From NCBI RefSeq assembly GCF_024139115.2, contig NC_085141.1, positions 164,568,908-164,632,907 of the forward strand: a stretch of 64,000 nt of DNA, written 5' to 3'. The notes below the pieces were generated by a model, which saw only the letters and a program-made list of their open reading frames with translations, did not search any database and was not told the origin of the DNA. The first letter of the stretch is position 1; every line of letters begins with the position of its first letter. This document shows positions 21,274-32,825 of this stretch, piece by piece. The translations under genes were made by a program, and so were the position numbers. The stretch is from Armigeres subalbatus. Taxonomy: Eukaryota; Arthropoda; Insecta; Diptera; Culicidae.

Positions 21274-21966
21274 ATGTTGGCACCAGAATGAGGAGCTCTA
21301 CCCTAGTCGACGCAATCACAAGCCATCGATTGACTATCCCGCACCATACACGGAAGAAATAAACTACCCAATAGTGAGTTTAATTCACCCAACCTCGAAC
21401 ATCCGTACGGGAAGCCAAAATTGAGTAGGTAGGGTCGAAGTAGTTTGCCTTTACTGCCATGTTAAAAAAGTACCCAACGGAAAATTTATTTACCCAAATG
21501 TAAGTTTAATTCACTCAATTTCGACCTCAAGTAATAAAACTCAAAATTGGCTTCCCGTATTGAACTGGCGTCGTTGGATTGTTTGGCTCTTTTGTTTTTG
21601 ACAACAAAAGAAAGAGTGGATGAAAGAGAAGAGAAAAAATAACTCAAAAGTAAGTTTAAAAATACTCAATTTTGGTTACTTTTTTTCTTCCGTGTAGCGA
21701 CGCTAGTGATTACGTAAAAACCCTGTATCTCTCCTCATAGCACGATTGAATTTCATTATGAGCCTTCTGCCCTTTGTTCACCTGGTTATATATATCCCTA
21801 TGAACTGAAATCGAATATAGAAGTAGTATAACCTGAATTATTGAGAACCACACGCGTTTATTAGTCTTTCCCACATCTCGAAATCTCCCCGGTTAATGTC
21901 CGTGCTGTGAATAGTTCCGCGCTTTTTTTGGACCTCGTCGTAACAGTGTCTTTCCAATAACAATAT
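21274..21966 (+). repeat. Probable BEL/Pao 3' LTR, interrupted by a MITE
   Basis: Begins tgttggcacc right where the pol frame ends, as in BEL/Pao elements, and could end at ccaataaca near 21963 (TG...CA). It includes tatatatatccc near 21790, a candidate promoter region. Without the MITE it would be about 340 bp. No 5' LTR is in the window to confirm the boundaries. Confidence 0.5.
21349..21694. mobile_element. MITE, TIR CACGGAAG, TA-flanked
   Basis: A 346-bp unit, tacacggaagaa on the left and ttcttccgtgta on the right, with TA duplicated. The interior is built from repeats of 'taagtttaattcac' and 'ctcaattttgg'-like motifs. It is inserted in the LTR. Confidence 0.75.
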
Positions 21967-22642
21967 CAAGGTTTAAAATAATTACCAGAAGGCCGAATTT
22001 AAATTAAATAAATGCATATCCTATATTAAGAGATGGGCGAATAATTTTCAAGACGATTTAGCAACGCTGTTACTTTCGTAAACAAACGCTGCCTGCACTT
22101 GCTGCAGTATATAAATTGTTTCTCGGTCAAATTTACATAATTCCTTTTTAGTCACTATCGCAATACTTCTCAATCTGCAACAATAACAATATTCATTTTG
22201 CTCAGATTTTGACAATTCTCGATGGTCGATTGGCTCAAGATGGCCGCTTTTGCATATCTCTGAACAGGGTTTGCAGAAATCGCTCTCAATAGATAACGAA
22301 TAACGATAAAAGAGAGGCAAAAACTGTTCCTAATCATAACAAGCCATGATAACAAATTAATCAAACTTGTATACAAGTGCAAAAAAACAAATCGGATAGG
22401 CAGCCCCCACAGAAAAATGGTGATTCTCGCTTTGTTTTCGCTAATTTCGTGTTGGTTACTGCACAGCTGTGTAGAACAAGTTGAAAAACACCATCAGAGT
22501 CAGTGCTCCTCGCATTTGGAGCTTTCTAAAAGAAATTTATCATGGGGTATAGCCTCCCGAATCAGTTCTCTATCATGACAGCTTGTGAAAAAAGTCTCTC
22601 GCGGTATGCTACATATCGTATATGTAAACAGAGATGATAAGT
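21967..22642. other. Intergenic sequence, nothing recognised
   Basis: AT-rich sequence after the probable LTR. The short open frames lack recognisable domains and codon bias. Confidence 0.5.
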
Positions 22643-22782
22643 CTAGACCAACATTTAAAAAGGGCGTAACAGCCAAAATTTATTCCTTCTGATTCTTTGT
22701 CTACATATATAGCTATATATGTGGACGAAGAATCAAAAGGAATAAATTTTGGCTGTTACGCCCTTTTCAAATGTTGGTCTAG
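22643..22782. mobile_element. Near-perfect 140-bp palindrome (hairpin MITE)
   Basis: ctagaccaacattt...aaagggcgtaacagcc is mirrored around the centre catatatagctatatatg to gttggtctag. Arms are about 65-70 bp with few mismatches. It would form a single long hairpin. Confidence 0.85.
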
Positions 22783-22967
22783 AAGTAAAAGACTTGTTCA
22801 TTCTTTTTAGAATTCAATCCTTGTCTCTGAATGTAGGAGCGCTAGTATTATATATTTAAAGGTCATGTGTAAATAGAAAAAATAGTTATTATATTGATAA
22901 AAAATCTGTATGTAACGTAAATAATACGATAGTAACGCGCGAATAGTAAAAAAAATATATATATAGG

Positions 22968-23361
22968 GGAAAAAAACGGCTTTGGCTGGTTTTGTTTATA
23001 GATAGTGGAATATATAGATGAGCGAAGATAAATCCTCTGTCTCCAAACGAACTGTCAAACGTGTCTCCAAACGAGCATGACGTCACGATTTCAATGGAAA
23101 CGTTAAGGGCTGTGACGTCATATGCGCGTGTGCACGGGCAAAAAAATCGACTCAGCCATGCTTTCGCTCATCTATAGATTCTACTATCTATAGTTTTGTT
23201 CTATTATTGGCAGGGGGGTTTTTGCGAATTAAATCTTATGAAATTTGGCCACAATATTCTTTGATATGTATAGAATGTTTAGGCCAAATTTGAGCATTAT
23301 CAGTCATAAAAAACCCCCCTGATAATAATAGAACAAAACCTGCCAAAGCCGTCATTCCCCT
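22968..23361. mobile_element. MITE with ACGGCTTTGGC ends, carrying a nested MITE
   Basis: The left end aggggaaaaaaacggctttgg mirrors the right end ccaaagccgtcattcccct, with tttttt and gggggg-rich inner arms. The left arm is interrupted at 23001-23188 by another TIR element. The related half copy at 16696-16836 supports the family. Confidence 0.75.
23001..23188. mobile_element. Nested MITE, TIR ATAGTRGAATMTATAGATGAGCGA
   Basis: 24-bp inverted ends (23002-23025 and 23164-23187) with two mismatches and an internal gtgacgtcatatgcgcgtg segment. It splits the left arm of the outer MITE. Confidence 0.75.
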
Positions 23362-23375
23362 TATATATATGTGTG

Positions 23376-24604
23376 TAGGCCTTCCATTCTCGGGAAGGAT
23401 TTCCCGGGAAATGGAATTTCCCGGGATTCCCGATTCCCGGGATATGAACATTAGTTTCCCGAATTTCCCGGGAAATGTTTTTACAGTTTTTTTTAATTAG
23501 ATAAAATATTCTTATTAACTAAATCTAAGGTACTGATTTATTATATTTCTACTAATATTTGCTCTTTGTTCTCATAATAAAATTTTGCTTTAAAAATTGA
23601 TAGGGGACATGTCCTCTTCCAATAAACAAACCAAAATACTTTTCATTTCTTTTTTTCCTGGGATGAACATGTTAGCATTGAGATGAACAGTTATCCTGTA
23701 TCCACATATTGATAAGAAATGAAGTCATGGATAAGTAGAGTGGCTACTGAATTTTGCGATGCAATCCTAAAGATTTTAGGCAGAATCGGAATAAAGCAAT
23801 AGTGTCTTTAAGACCGCAGATGCTTGTGCAGAGTGGCATGTTGGCAATATCGCAATACGCCATGCTTTAGAAGGCGACAATGGGCCTGAGAGATGCTCTA
23901 ATCAGGACACTGCAAACCTCATTCTTCAACAGTTCTATGTTTATATGAGGCTATATTTAATGAAAGTGATCGCTTATTTTCATTCTCAGCAATTCTATGC
24001 TGTGAAAGTCGTTGAAGTCTATGTTTCGTGTTTTTTAAGCCATAAGATTAATTTTTCGGTTTTTTATTTCAAAGCTTTCATTTTTGTTAGACGTATTTAT
24101 GATTTCGAAAAATACCGGCCAACTAATAATCGCTTCCGCATAATGAGATATGCTTTTCACAAAATTTTCAGTTAAATCGGAAAAAAATTCGAAGTGGCCC
24201 ATACCAATTTTATGTTTTTGGTGTCTTCTCAGACTTCTAAAAGCATCTATTGAAGGATAGAAATATTTAAATTTATTGTTATAACTTGGAGACAAAGCAT
24301 ACGACATACTTTAATAATATTGTTATTCATCCTAATTAAAACGAAGTAAAGACAAAGTCGCATGAAAAATAAATTGGCAGGTTTCTCACTTTTGTTTGAG
24401 CTGCATGCAACAAAATTCTATTTCAAAACAGTTCTAAGGCGAATATACCGAGCTCCAAAATTTATTTTTGACAATAATTTCGAAAAAATTTCTGTAGATT
24501 GAAACGCTCAAATTTATTTCCCGGGATCCCGGGAAATCCCGGGAAATTTCTATTTTATTTCCCGTTTCCCGGGAAGTTGATTCCCGGGAAAATTGGAAGC
24601 CCTA
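23376..24604. mobile_element. 1.2-kb hAT-type element with CCCGGGAA-rich ends
   Basis: Perfect 8-bp target duplication tatgtgtg (23368-23375, 24605-24612). Ends are taggccttcca and, complemented, tagggcttccaatt; the first and last 100 bp are dense in tttcccgggaa palindromes. The interior is AT-rich. A 90-codon minus frame (24307-24035, HFEFFSDLTENFVKSISHYA) could be a transposase remnant, but nothing diagnostic is seen. Confidence 0.8.
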
Positions 24605-24668
24605 TATGTGTGTCGTCCTGCGGCTGTATGCGTACAACATGGTATTTACGAGTGTTGCTGTATAGATC

Positions 24669-24912
24669 ATATCGACACGGTTGTTTCATAAGGGCCAATG
24701 TCGCAAACGTAAACAATGCCTTTTCCTGCAAATTCCTCAACAACTAGGACCGCTCCCAGCTAACAACCACTTGGAACTGGTGGCGCTCCACGCCTTCTAT
24801 AGAGCGGAAGTGGAAAAGACCGTCAGAAGTCTCTAATCTTCCTGAAATCAGCAGAAGAAGTCAATGTTTACGTTTGCGACTTTCGCCCTTTTGAAACAAC
24901 AATGTCGATATA
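24669..24912. mobile_element. MITE with ~45-bp inverted ends
   Basis: atatcgacacggttgtttca (24669) is mirrored by ttgaaacaacaatgtcgata (24891-24910), and the similarity continues through cgcaaacgtaaaca. The centre is short and GC-rich. Confidence 0.7.
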
Positions 24913-25317
24913 TTTGAGAGATTTTATTCTCTTCGAAACAAAATCGCACTATTTTTACAAGATAGTGTCTAGTTTTTCTCTGAAGAATTTTTTAGTCAAT
25001 CTGGGAAAATGAGAAAACACATTGATTATTTCGAAAATATATTAAAAAACCCAGATTAATTCACCTTGCGATGGTGATGCCTTACTGTGTTATAAAATGA
25101 AATAAGAAAAACACATAAGATAGGTCAAAATAGCAATTTAGGGAAATAGATTTCATTATTTTCATAATTTCTCATTTATTAGCATTCATTTCAGTGCATT
25201 GCAGCAATTTCCAAAAAAAATACCTGTTGCATTTTTAATTCATACCAAAAGCGAAAAATAAGGACAAATATGTTCCTATTTTTAAATTCAAATTTTCAAA
25301 TTTTGAAAATTCAAATT
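24913..25317. other. Intergenic sequence, nothing recognised
   Basis: AT-rich. A short stretch (25045-25080, aaaacccagattaattcacc) resembles the start of the MITE family at 25812 and 63064 and may be a degenerate fragment. Confidence 0.4.
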
Positions 25318-25690
25318 TAAAAAAAAACTTTAGGAATGATAACAGTCAGCAACAGTGCTTCACAAGTATGTTGCAAAGTAGGGAGTCTACCTCGAAGCAA
25401 AACAATCTCAGACATAATTCCTTGTAAAGCAGCACTCGACAGCACATCCCACATTTCAATGAAAAATAACACAATAAAACACGCTTTTTCGACGCGTGTG
25501 GGATTAGGGAAAAAAGAAAAATATCAGCATTCCTAGGAAGCTCATCAATTAGTGCAAGAGCGAACAAAAAGTGCCCCCAAGCAATGGTGAAATTACCTGT
25601 TTTTCTATCGTTAATCGTTGCTGATCTTCTTCGTTCAACTGAAGGCTTGAGGCGGACAAATAATTGGCTTCGCGAATGATACGCTCATTT
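25318..25690 (+). repeat. Dispersed repeat, copy 1 (partner at 38826-39200)
   Basis: Shares long blocks with 38826-39200, for example caacagtgcttcacaag, cacatcccacatttcaatga and ttacctgtttttctatcgtt, in the same orientation. Neither copy has obvious TIRs. The reverse strand of copy 2 is open for 129 codons; copy 1 is broken. The nature of the repeat is unknown. Confidence 0.65.
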
Positions 25691-26252
25691 TGTCTAGTCG
25701 AATGTAAAATGTCGTCAAGAAATGAAAAAGAATACCGTCGTCGTGGGTGAGAATGGGTCTGGGGGTGAGAATGGGTCGCGCTCTCACCGACAGTCTAGAG
25801 GTCAGATAACAAAAACCCAACTTAATTCACCGAGTAGTGATACTGCCTTTCTCTCATTTAGCTTATATGGTTGCAACCTTCTATGGTTCGATTAAAGGCC
25901 CAAATTACCGACATCCAGTCATTGACAAGAAAACCAGCCACGTGCTTGTACCACCCCCAGGAAAAAATCCGCCCACCGAGGAGAAAATGCATTCCCCAGC
26001 TGAATCGGGGAAGCATTCTCGTGTTAAAACTACATCAACATATAGTGGTGACATCAATACATCGGTGGGATGCTTCATCTGGATGAATTTCGTAATATTA
26101 TTCGAAAAAAACTGCATTTTCCAGAAAATATTGCAAAGTTGAAAAAATATTTTTCCAGGAGGGGAAACCATCGATTTACTCTCACGCTCTCTTATACTTT
26201 GCAGATACTCGAAAATCATCGTTCAGTGTTGCGTGTTGATTTGTTCTATATA

Positions 26253-26447
26253 GGGACACGGCAGGTATTTTCGTCTGTTCGTCATAGTCTCGAAAACCAA
26301 TAAAAGAGACGCTTTTTTGTAAAGCTCATGCGTACCAAATCGTAAGCTCAGGAGAAACGTTCTGCTATAGTGGAGTTCTAGCAAATGTACGTTGCTTTCG
26401 TTGGTTTTAGCCCCTACGACGATGGACGGAAATACCTGCCGTGTCCC
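26253..26447. mobile_element. MITE, TIR GGGACACGGCAGGTATTT, TA-flanked
   Basis: 195 bp with mirrored ends (gggacacggcaggtatttt / aatacctgccgtgtccc) and TA on both sides. It lies in the insertion between the MITE halves. Confidence 0.8.
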
Positions 26448-27230
26448 TATTATGCTTGTTTTCTCGAATATGTACGTAAACATCAAGCAATAATCTATGA
26501 AAATGTTGCTTTTCATGCTATACATTGACACTAAATATTGGATGTGAGCTAGAACTGTGGAAACGCAAGCATTCATAAGCAACGCAGGTTATTTATTTTT
26601 TCATAATTCAAGTGTTGAAAATCTAGTGCTGCTAAAACGGCATCACTTTTCATGTACACAGAGAGAAGACCGATCATATGGTCATGTAAACAATCCATTG
26701 AATCTTGACGAACATTTGAGAAGGTAGTCAACTACATCAGAATTTTACATTCATGTAAAATGCATGTAGAAAATTTTGTAATTAGGAGAAGGATGCACAT
26801 CAAATCAATCTCAGATGCATTTTTGAGGTTGTTTATGCATATCGCCATAATCTATGCGCTGTACAGATATTGAAAAGGACGGTAATATTTTGTTGAATTA
26901 TATAGAGTTTGATACCTTATGAAATGTTTGTGTACTTTGTTCAAAATCAGATCTGAGCGAATGAGTAGGCTCTCTGCAAAGAAAAAGAAGCGAACAGCAA
27001 GAAAAAAAAGTCGATTTGATGTATGACATTTGAACCTTAACTATTTTCTGCATACCTTTCAAACGCAACAGTCGATCGTTATAATTCAATAGTGATCTAC
27101 AAGATTTTACCACCTTTCGAATACAACTTGTTGCGAGAATATCGGCTGAGAATTACTATATGAAAAGTTGGCTAATGTTTTTCTTAGCTTTTGTACACAC
27201 ACACATACACACGCATACACATACACAGTA

Positions 27231-27466
27231 CCGGTGCTGCAAGGACACGCAGCTAACCTCGAGGGTGCGTTGTGCACTGGCCCCCCTTTGAAGCATTACT
27301 TTCTGGTTGTACCGAAGGGATTATGGGCTTGGCGGCAATGGAAACGGTTTACCGGGTCGGGGATGTAGTACTGCCTCCCTCGGTGATCCCTAACCCCACA
27401 CTTCCTGGTCAACCCAGGATGTCTGTTTAGCAGATTCCCCCTCCATTGCTTAGGAAGAAAAAAAAA
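27231..27466 (+). mobile_element. R1-clade LINE 3'-end fragment (same family as copies A and B)
   Basis: 236 bp equal to the last 3' UTR part of copies A and B (ctgcaaggacacgcagctaa to taggaagaaaaa) plus poly-A. It is flanked by the 14-bp repeat acacatacacagta at 27217-27230 and 27467-27480. It is a severely 5'-truncated insertion into the ACAY microsatellite of the MITE. Confidence 0.85.
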
Positions 27467-27490
27467 ACACATACACAGTACACAGATTTA

Positions 27491-27977
27491 GGGCGCCGCC
27501 TACAAGAAGTTGGCGGAGGAAGTCCTAGGCGAGACGGTCAAGGTGAGGGCACTCACGACGGAGGTGAATCTAAGGGTTAAAGACTTGGACGAGATCACCG
27601 AAGTCGAAGAGCTCGTCACGGCACTGCGGCGACAGTGTGAAGTGGAGACGCCCACCGCAGCCGTTCGGCTACGGAAAGGTCCGGCAGGGACGCAGGTAGC
27701 ATTGGTTCGGCAGCGGACGCCTCCAAGGTAGTCAAGTTAGGGAGCGTCAAGGTGGGATGGTCGGTATGCCCTGTGGGCATATACGAGCAACCCGAAGTTT
27801 GCTTCAAGTGCCTGGAACCGGGGCACAAGCAATGGGACTGCAAAGGCCCTGACAGAAGCAAGCTCTGTCGACGCTGCGGATTGGAGGGACATAAGGCACA
27901 ATGCTGCACGAACCCTCCCAATTGTTTGATTTGTTCCAGCAAAGCACCCCATGGGGGGTTCGAAGTGCCCGGCGTTT
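27491..27977 (+). pseudogene. R1-clade ORF1 C-terminal part with zinc knuckles
   Basis: Starts at KLAEEVLGETVKVRAL and ends one frame at ALVRQRTPPR; the next frame (27752-27979) has CFKCLEPGHKQWDC and CRRCGLEGHKAQCC. Relative to copy A, seven bases are missing near 27712, producing a frameshift at nearly the same place where copy A has a one-base loss. The third knuckle (CLIC) is altered at its end. Confidence 0.8.
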
Positions 27978-27997
27978 AAGCGTGCTGCAAAATCACA

Positions 27998-28417
27998 GTG
28001 CAGGTAACGCAGCTAAACCTGAACCACTGTGATGCAGCCCAGCAATTGCTGTGTCAGACAGTTGCTGAATGGGGGACGGATATCGCCATCATAGCAGATC
28101 CTTACAGGGTACCCGCCAGGAACGGTAATTGGGTAACCGATGGGTCCAAAATGGCGGCGATATGGACAACGGGGAAATACCCAGTCCAAGAGTTGGTGTC
28201 TTCGACACACGAGGGCTTCGTCATTGCCAAAATCAACGGGGTCTTCTTCTGCAGCTGCTATGCGCCTCCTCGATGGTCGATCGAGCAGTTCGGTCGAATG
28301 CTAGATTGTTTGACGGCTAACTTGATGGGGCGTAGGCCGGTGGTGATAGCGAGGGACTTCAACGCTTGGGCCGTGGAATGGGGAAGCCGATCCACGAATC
28401 AACGGGGCAGCTGGTAA
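27998..28417 (+). pseudogene. R1-clade ORF2 N-terminal: apurinic-type endonuclease remnant
   Basis: ORF2 starts MQVTQLNLNHCDAAQQLL, the typical R1 opening with the catalytic-site N in QLNLNHC. It continues IAIIADPYR (family: E/DPY) and VIARDFNAWAVEWGS, corresponding to the GDFNAW motif with G changed to R. After this the endonuclease's last part (family SDHxxI) is missing by deletion, and the frame stops at 28417. Confidence 0.8.
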
Positions 28418-28419
28418 CA

Positions 28420-30155
28420 ATACTCTCGCGTGCATGCGATGCCACCATGCCTAGGAAAGTCCACCCTAGGAATGGGAGGCCACCGGCCTCCTGGTGGACT
28501 CAAGCAATTGCGAACCTGCGCTGCGCCTGCCTACGGGCAAGGAGGCGGATGCAGCGAGCACGCACAGAAAAGGAGCGTGTTGAACGACGGGTAGCGTTTG
28601 TGGCTGCTAGAGCCGCTCTGAAGACTGAGATTAGATCAAGCAAAAAAGCCTGTTTCGAGGGCCTGTGTCAAAATGCCAACGCGAATCCATGGGGTGACGT
28701 CTATAGGGTCGTAATGGCCAAGACACGTGGGGCGATGGCCCCTACAGAGCCTCTGGAGAGGATCATCGCGAGGCTCTTCCCACGTCACGACCCAAGTCCC
28801 TGGCCTCCCTTTGTGGAGCTGCCAGGGAATGAGGGAAAACCGACGAGGGAAGAGTAACTGTGGCGGAACTTGCGGGGATTGCACAGTCCCTTAGTGTAGG
28901 TAAGGCGCTAGGACCGGATGGTATTCCGAACCTGGCCATCAAAGCGGCCATTGCTGAGGCACCCGAGATGTTCAGATCTGTCATGCAGAGATGCCTGGAC
29001 GAGAGAGTCTTCCCTGAAGCATGGAAAAGGCAGAGCTTGGTCCTATTGCCAAAGGCGGGATATAGACCAATATGCCTGCTTGATACGGCGGGGAAGGTGC
29101 TCGAGAAGATCATCCTCAACAGGTTGTTGATACGCACGGAGGGTGCGGATGGTCTATCGAGTAACCAGTTTGGCTTCCGAAAGGGTAAGTCGACCGTAGA
29201 TGCTATCTTGTCGGTTACCAAATCCGCGGAGATAGCTATCCAGCGTAAGAGGAGGAGTTCGCTATTGTGCAGTAGTGACTCTCGACGTGAGGAATGCTTT
29301 CAATAGTGCCAGTTCGGCAGCTATTGCAGATGCGCTCCTGTGTCTTGGAATTCCCGAGTACCTGTACAAGATTCTCGGAAGCTACTTCCAGAATCGAGTA
29401 CTGGTATACAACACGGAGGTGGGTTGGAAGTGTGTTGACATAACCTCAGGGGTTCCGCAAGGTTCCATACTGGGTCCGGTGTTATGGAACGTCATGTACG
29501 ATGGTGTCTTGAGGTTGAAGTTCCCGGTGGGTTTGGTAATCGTCGGCTTCGCTGACGATATTACGCTGGAGGTCTACGGCGAAACGATCGAAGAGGTGGA
29601 GTTGACTGCAGCCCACTCGATCGCAATTGTGGAGGAGTGGATGAGTTCCAGGAAGTTAGAACTGGTTCACCACAAGACTGAGGTGGTTGTTGTTAACAAC
29701 CGAAAGTCGGAGCAACAAGCGGTGATAAGGGCAGGCAACTGCACGGCCACCTCTGAACGCTCCATCAAACTCTTGGGGGTAATGATCGACGATAAGCTCA
29801 CCTTTGGTAGCCACGTCAATTACGCCTGCAAGCGTGCCTCCACAGCTATAGTGGCATTGTCCCGGAGGATGTCCAATAGCTGTGCGGTTTATGCTAGCAA
29901 GCGCAAGCTTCTGGCTAGCGTTGCTCTGTCCATCCTGAGGTATGGGGGGCCAGCTTGGGGCACGGCCCTGCGTATTAACTGCTACAGAAAGAAGTTAGAA
30001 AGTACGTATAGGCTCATGTGCCTAAGAGTTGCGAGCGTACCGTACCGTGTCGCACGATGCACTTTGCGTCATCACCGGCATGATGCCTATTGACATCGTT
30101 ATCGGTGAAGACATAGAGTGCTTCGAAATGCGCGGCACGAGAGGCATCCGTAGGC
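28420..30155 (+). pseudogene. R1-clade reverse transcriptase, frameshifted
   Basis: 28440-28857: linker with DATMPRKVHPRNGRPPASWW and a basic helix. 28860-29306: LSVGKALGPDGIPNLAIKAA, the fingers, and FGFRKGKSTVDAI. 29275-30093: LDVRNAFNSAS, SGVPQGSILGPVLWNVMYDG, active site GFADDITLEV, thumb LLGVMIDDKLTFGSHV. Frame changes near 28857, 29280 and 30090. The FADD site is intact, but the protein cannot be read through. Confidence 0.85.
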
Positions 30156-30159
30156 CTCA

Positions 30160-30582
30160 ATGGTCAAATGGCAGCGTGCGTGGGACAGTTCCACTAAGGG
30201 TAGCTGGACACATAGGTTGATACCGGAGATAGGTACGTGGGTCAAGAGGCGCCATGGGGAAATCACTTTCCACCTGACCCAGGTCCTTACAGGCCATGGT
30301 TGCTTCAGACAGTACCTATACTGGTTCGGACACTCGGCCTCGCCCGAGTGTCCGGTGTGCGCAGGTTTAGAGGAAACAGCGGAACATGTGTTGTTCGTGT
30401 GCCCGCGTTTTCGCATAATGCGTGACCACATGCTTGCCACATGTGGTCTGGACACTACCCCGGACAACCTAGTTCGAAAGATGTGTAAAGATGAAAATGG
30501 CTGGAACGCCGTTTTATCGGATATCGTCCAAATCGTCTCGGAGCTACACAGAAGGTGGCGCGTGGACTCGAGGAATGGCTAG
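30160..30582 (+). pseudogene. R1-clade ORF2 C-terminal zinc-finger region
   Basis: Contains HLTQVLTGHGCFRQYL and CPVCAGLEETAEHVLFVCPRF, the CCHC-like C-terminal motif of R1 and related LINEs, and ends RWRVDSRNG. Following 30583-30879 is 3' UTR shared with copy A. Confidence 0.8.
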
Positions 30583-30879
30583 TTCAGGCGCAAATAAGAG
30601 GTGGTCCAAGGGTTTGGAGTCGGCTTCATGGGTCATACCGGTGCCCTGTGGTCGAACTCGATCCTTTTATCGAACAAGTGGCCGCGTGAAGAACAACATG
30701 GTATCGTCGCTTTCGCGGCGTCGGTCAACCGGGCGGGTTTCGAGCCCGAGGACGGAAAGGGGTCCTCGTCAAGGCTGGGGCAGACGTAGGCACCGCGTCG
30801 GCAAGTCCCTGTGTGCTGGCGAATAGGCCCTATCGCAGAAAGGTCAATTTGGGGTGCACGCGGCATCATCATTCTTGAT

Positions 30880-32825
30880 GAGATCACAGTGTGCGCTGCT
30901 TGAAAACGGATGGAAAAATCCCTCGTTCCGTCAAACAACTAAATTTTTCATTATTTTACACTTTTTGAATGAAGTTTAGAAAAGTTATTGCGAATTTAAA
31001 ATGTACAACAATTATCATGAAATGGCCACGACGACTACATGCTGTGGAAATATGGCAGAGCGGTCACTTTTGGAAATCAAGAACTTCTTCGAAGAACAAA
31101 CGTCAGACACAGTAGGAGAGGAACAACGACAAAAAATCATCTCTATCTATAGCATGAGAGGCAATGGGGAAGGTAGCAGAAATGCAGAGATAACTTTCAA
31201 CGTAGGACTTGGTTAGCAAAAGTGGTACCGTATCCAGTAGCAGATCCAAAACAACCCTTTCCCCTCGCCAGGTTCACCGGCTGAAAACGAAAACGTGGGG
31301 CAACTGCAAGCAATCACGTATCACTTTATATTTATTTATATTCTCTATTTCATTCGTTTTCATGGGTGTGTGTTTTTACTCCCTTCTCTATTTTATCAGG
31401 CCATTACCGAGAATCGAACTTGCCGTCTCTGTATTGACCGTCGCCTTTGCTTGCAAGACTAACCATATACCTGGTATATAGTCACGCCAATACAATTTGT
31501 GAATATGCCTGTTTAGTGTTTACGCTTAACCCATGCATGTCAATGGCACTGTTCAATAACCATGTTTCCAAATCGAAGCCTCCCCTATCGCACAGTTTAT
31601 TTCTGATAGGATCATAACAAACAAAGCTCTAAATTATGATATTTTTTCATTGTTTAGAAAAATTAAGATGAAACTCAGTGGATCGAAGTGATTTAAAACA
31701 ACCAGTAACACTTCCCGTTTGGAGGAAACTTAAGTTTCGTCCAATAATTATTGTATATTGTATCACACCTGAAGTAAATCAGTTAAGTCAACGATGGCGC
31801 GAATTCACAACATTATTTCTCCTCAGCTTTTCATAATTTATGTATTGCTGTGAATTGAGGACCTATTTGTAATTGCAATCTTTGCTTCGTTTGACATTAA
31901 ATTACAGATATGGAATCCAACAAGTAGGAATATGGTTCACCTCGCAACATACCCTTTGTTATGTTATAAAGCTTGGCTTCTAAAGAGACTATAAAAGCCA
32001 TTCATTTATTTGCATTTGGTGTCACCCTGCTATCGGATTTATCTTATTTTTTCTAGGTGCGCTATGCTTTATGAGTCATTTAAATGGTCTTCTATGATAA
32101 AAATTTAATATGGTTCAATAAGTTTTTAGTTTTTTATCCGATTCTGCGATATTTATGTACTTGCTATGTTTCGCAACGTGCGAAATGATGGTCCATTTCA
32201 ACATTTAAAAAATAATACCATATATGTTATGTTTGATACTGCCTTTCCTTTTTTTCATCACCTCTTTTAAGGATTCAAGAATTATACCGTTGAAAGTAAT
32301 TTCATTTCCAAAACATACTGATATTCAAGAAAGGATCTCGCCCAGTCAGGTCAAACGAGGGAGCTGCAGTTTTCTCGGACAGGAATTTGGTGAGAAAATT
32401 CCATTATATATATATTGATAAATTATATTAAACGCAAATGATTATATAAAAAAGAACCATCAGGGCACCCGATTGAAGCGATTTGGATAGGAAGAGTGGA
32501 ATCGCCAACTTCCTGTTGTTAACATCTCGTGGATAAAGGGCGGGCTCTTCTCCCCATCTATTGGGTCAATCTGGGAAACGAAGGCTAGATTATAATATTG
32601 CATGTATGAACTTTCTTCTGGAAAGAGATTCTCTATTCATCCCGTGGATTCGCATAAGCGTCTTTGCTTATGGAACCACCCCACCCATTTTTGGCCCTTC
32701 ACACAGGAGTCTGATGAAATACAAACAATAGCATAATCATGATCAAATCGTTTGTCAGATATGGCCAGTGCTATCGGCAGGTGCCTTGCTACAATAGATG
32801 GTAGTATCATCATCATCATCATCAT
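30880..32825 (+). mobile_element. Unidentified 1.9-kb retroposon with (ATC)n tail and 23-bp target duplication
   Basis: The copy-B 3' UTR sequence cacgcggcatcatcattcttgat occurs at 30857-30879 and again at 32826-32848, while copy A has it once. The sequence between starts gagatcacagtgtgcgctgc and ends in a (CAT/ATC)n run at 32809-32825. This is the mark of target-primed insertion of a plus-strand retroposon. Interior: a 72-codon frame at 31001-31216 (MYNNYHEM...) and another at 32224 without known domains. No RT is seen. Confidence 0.75.
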
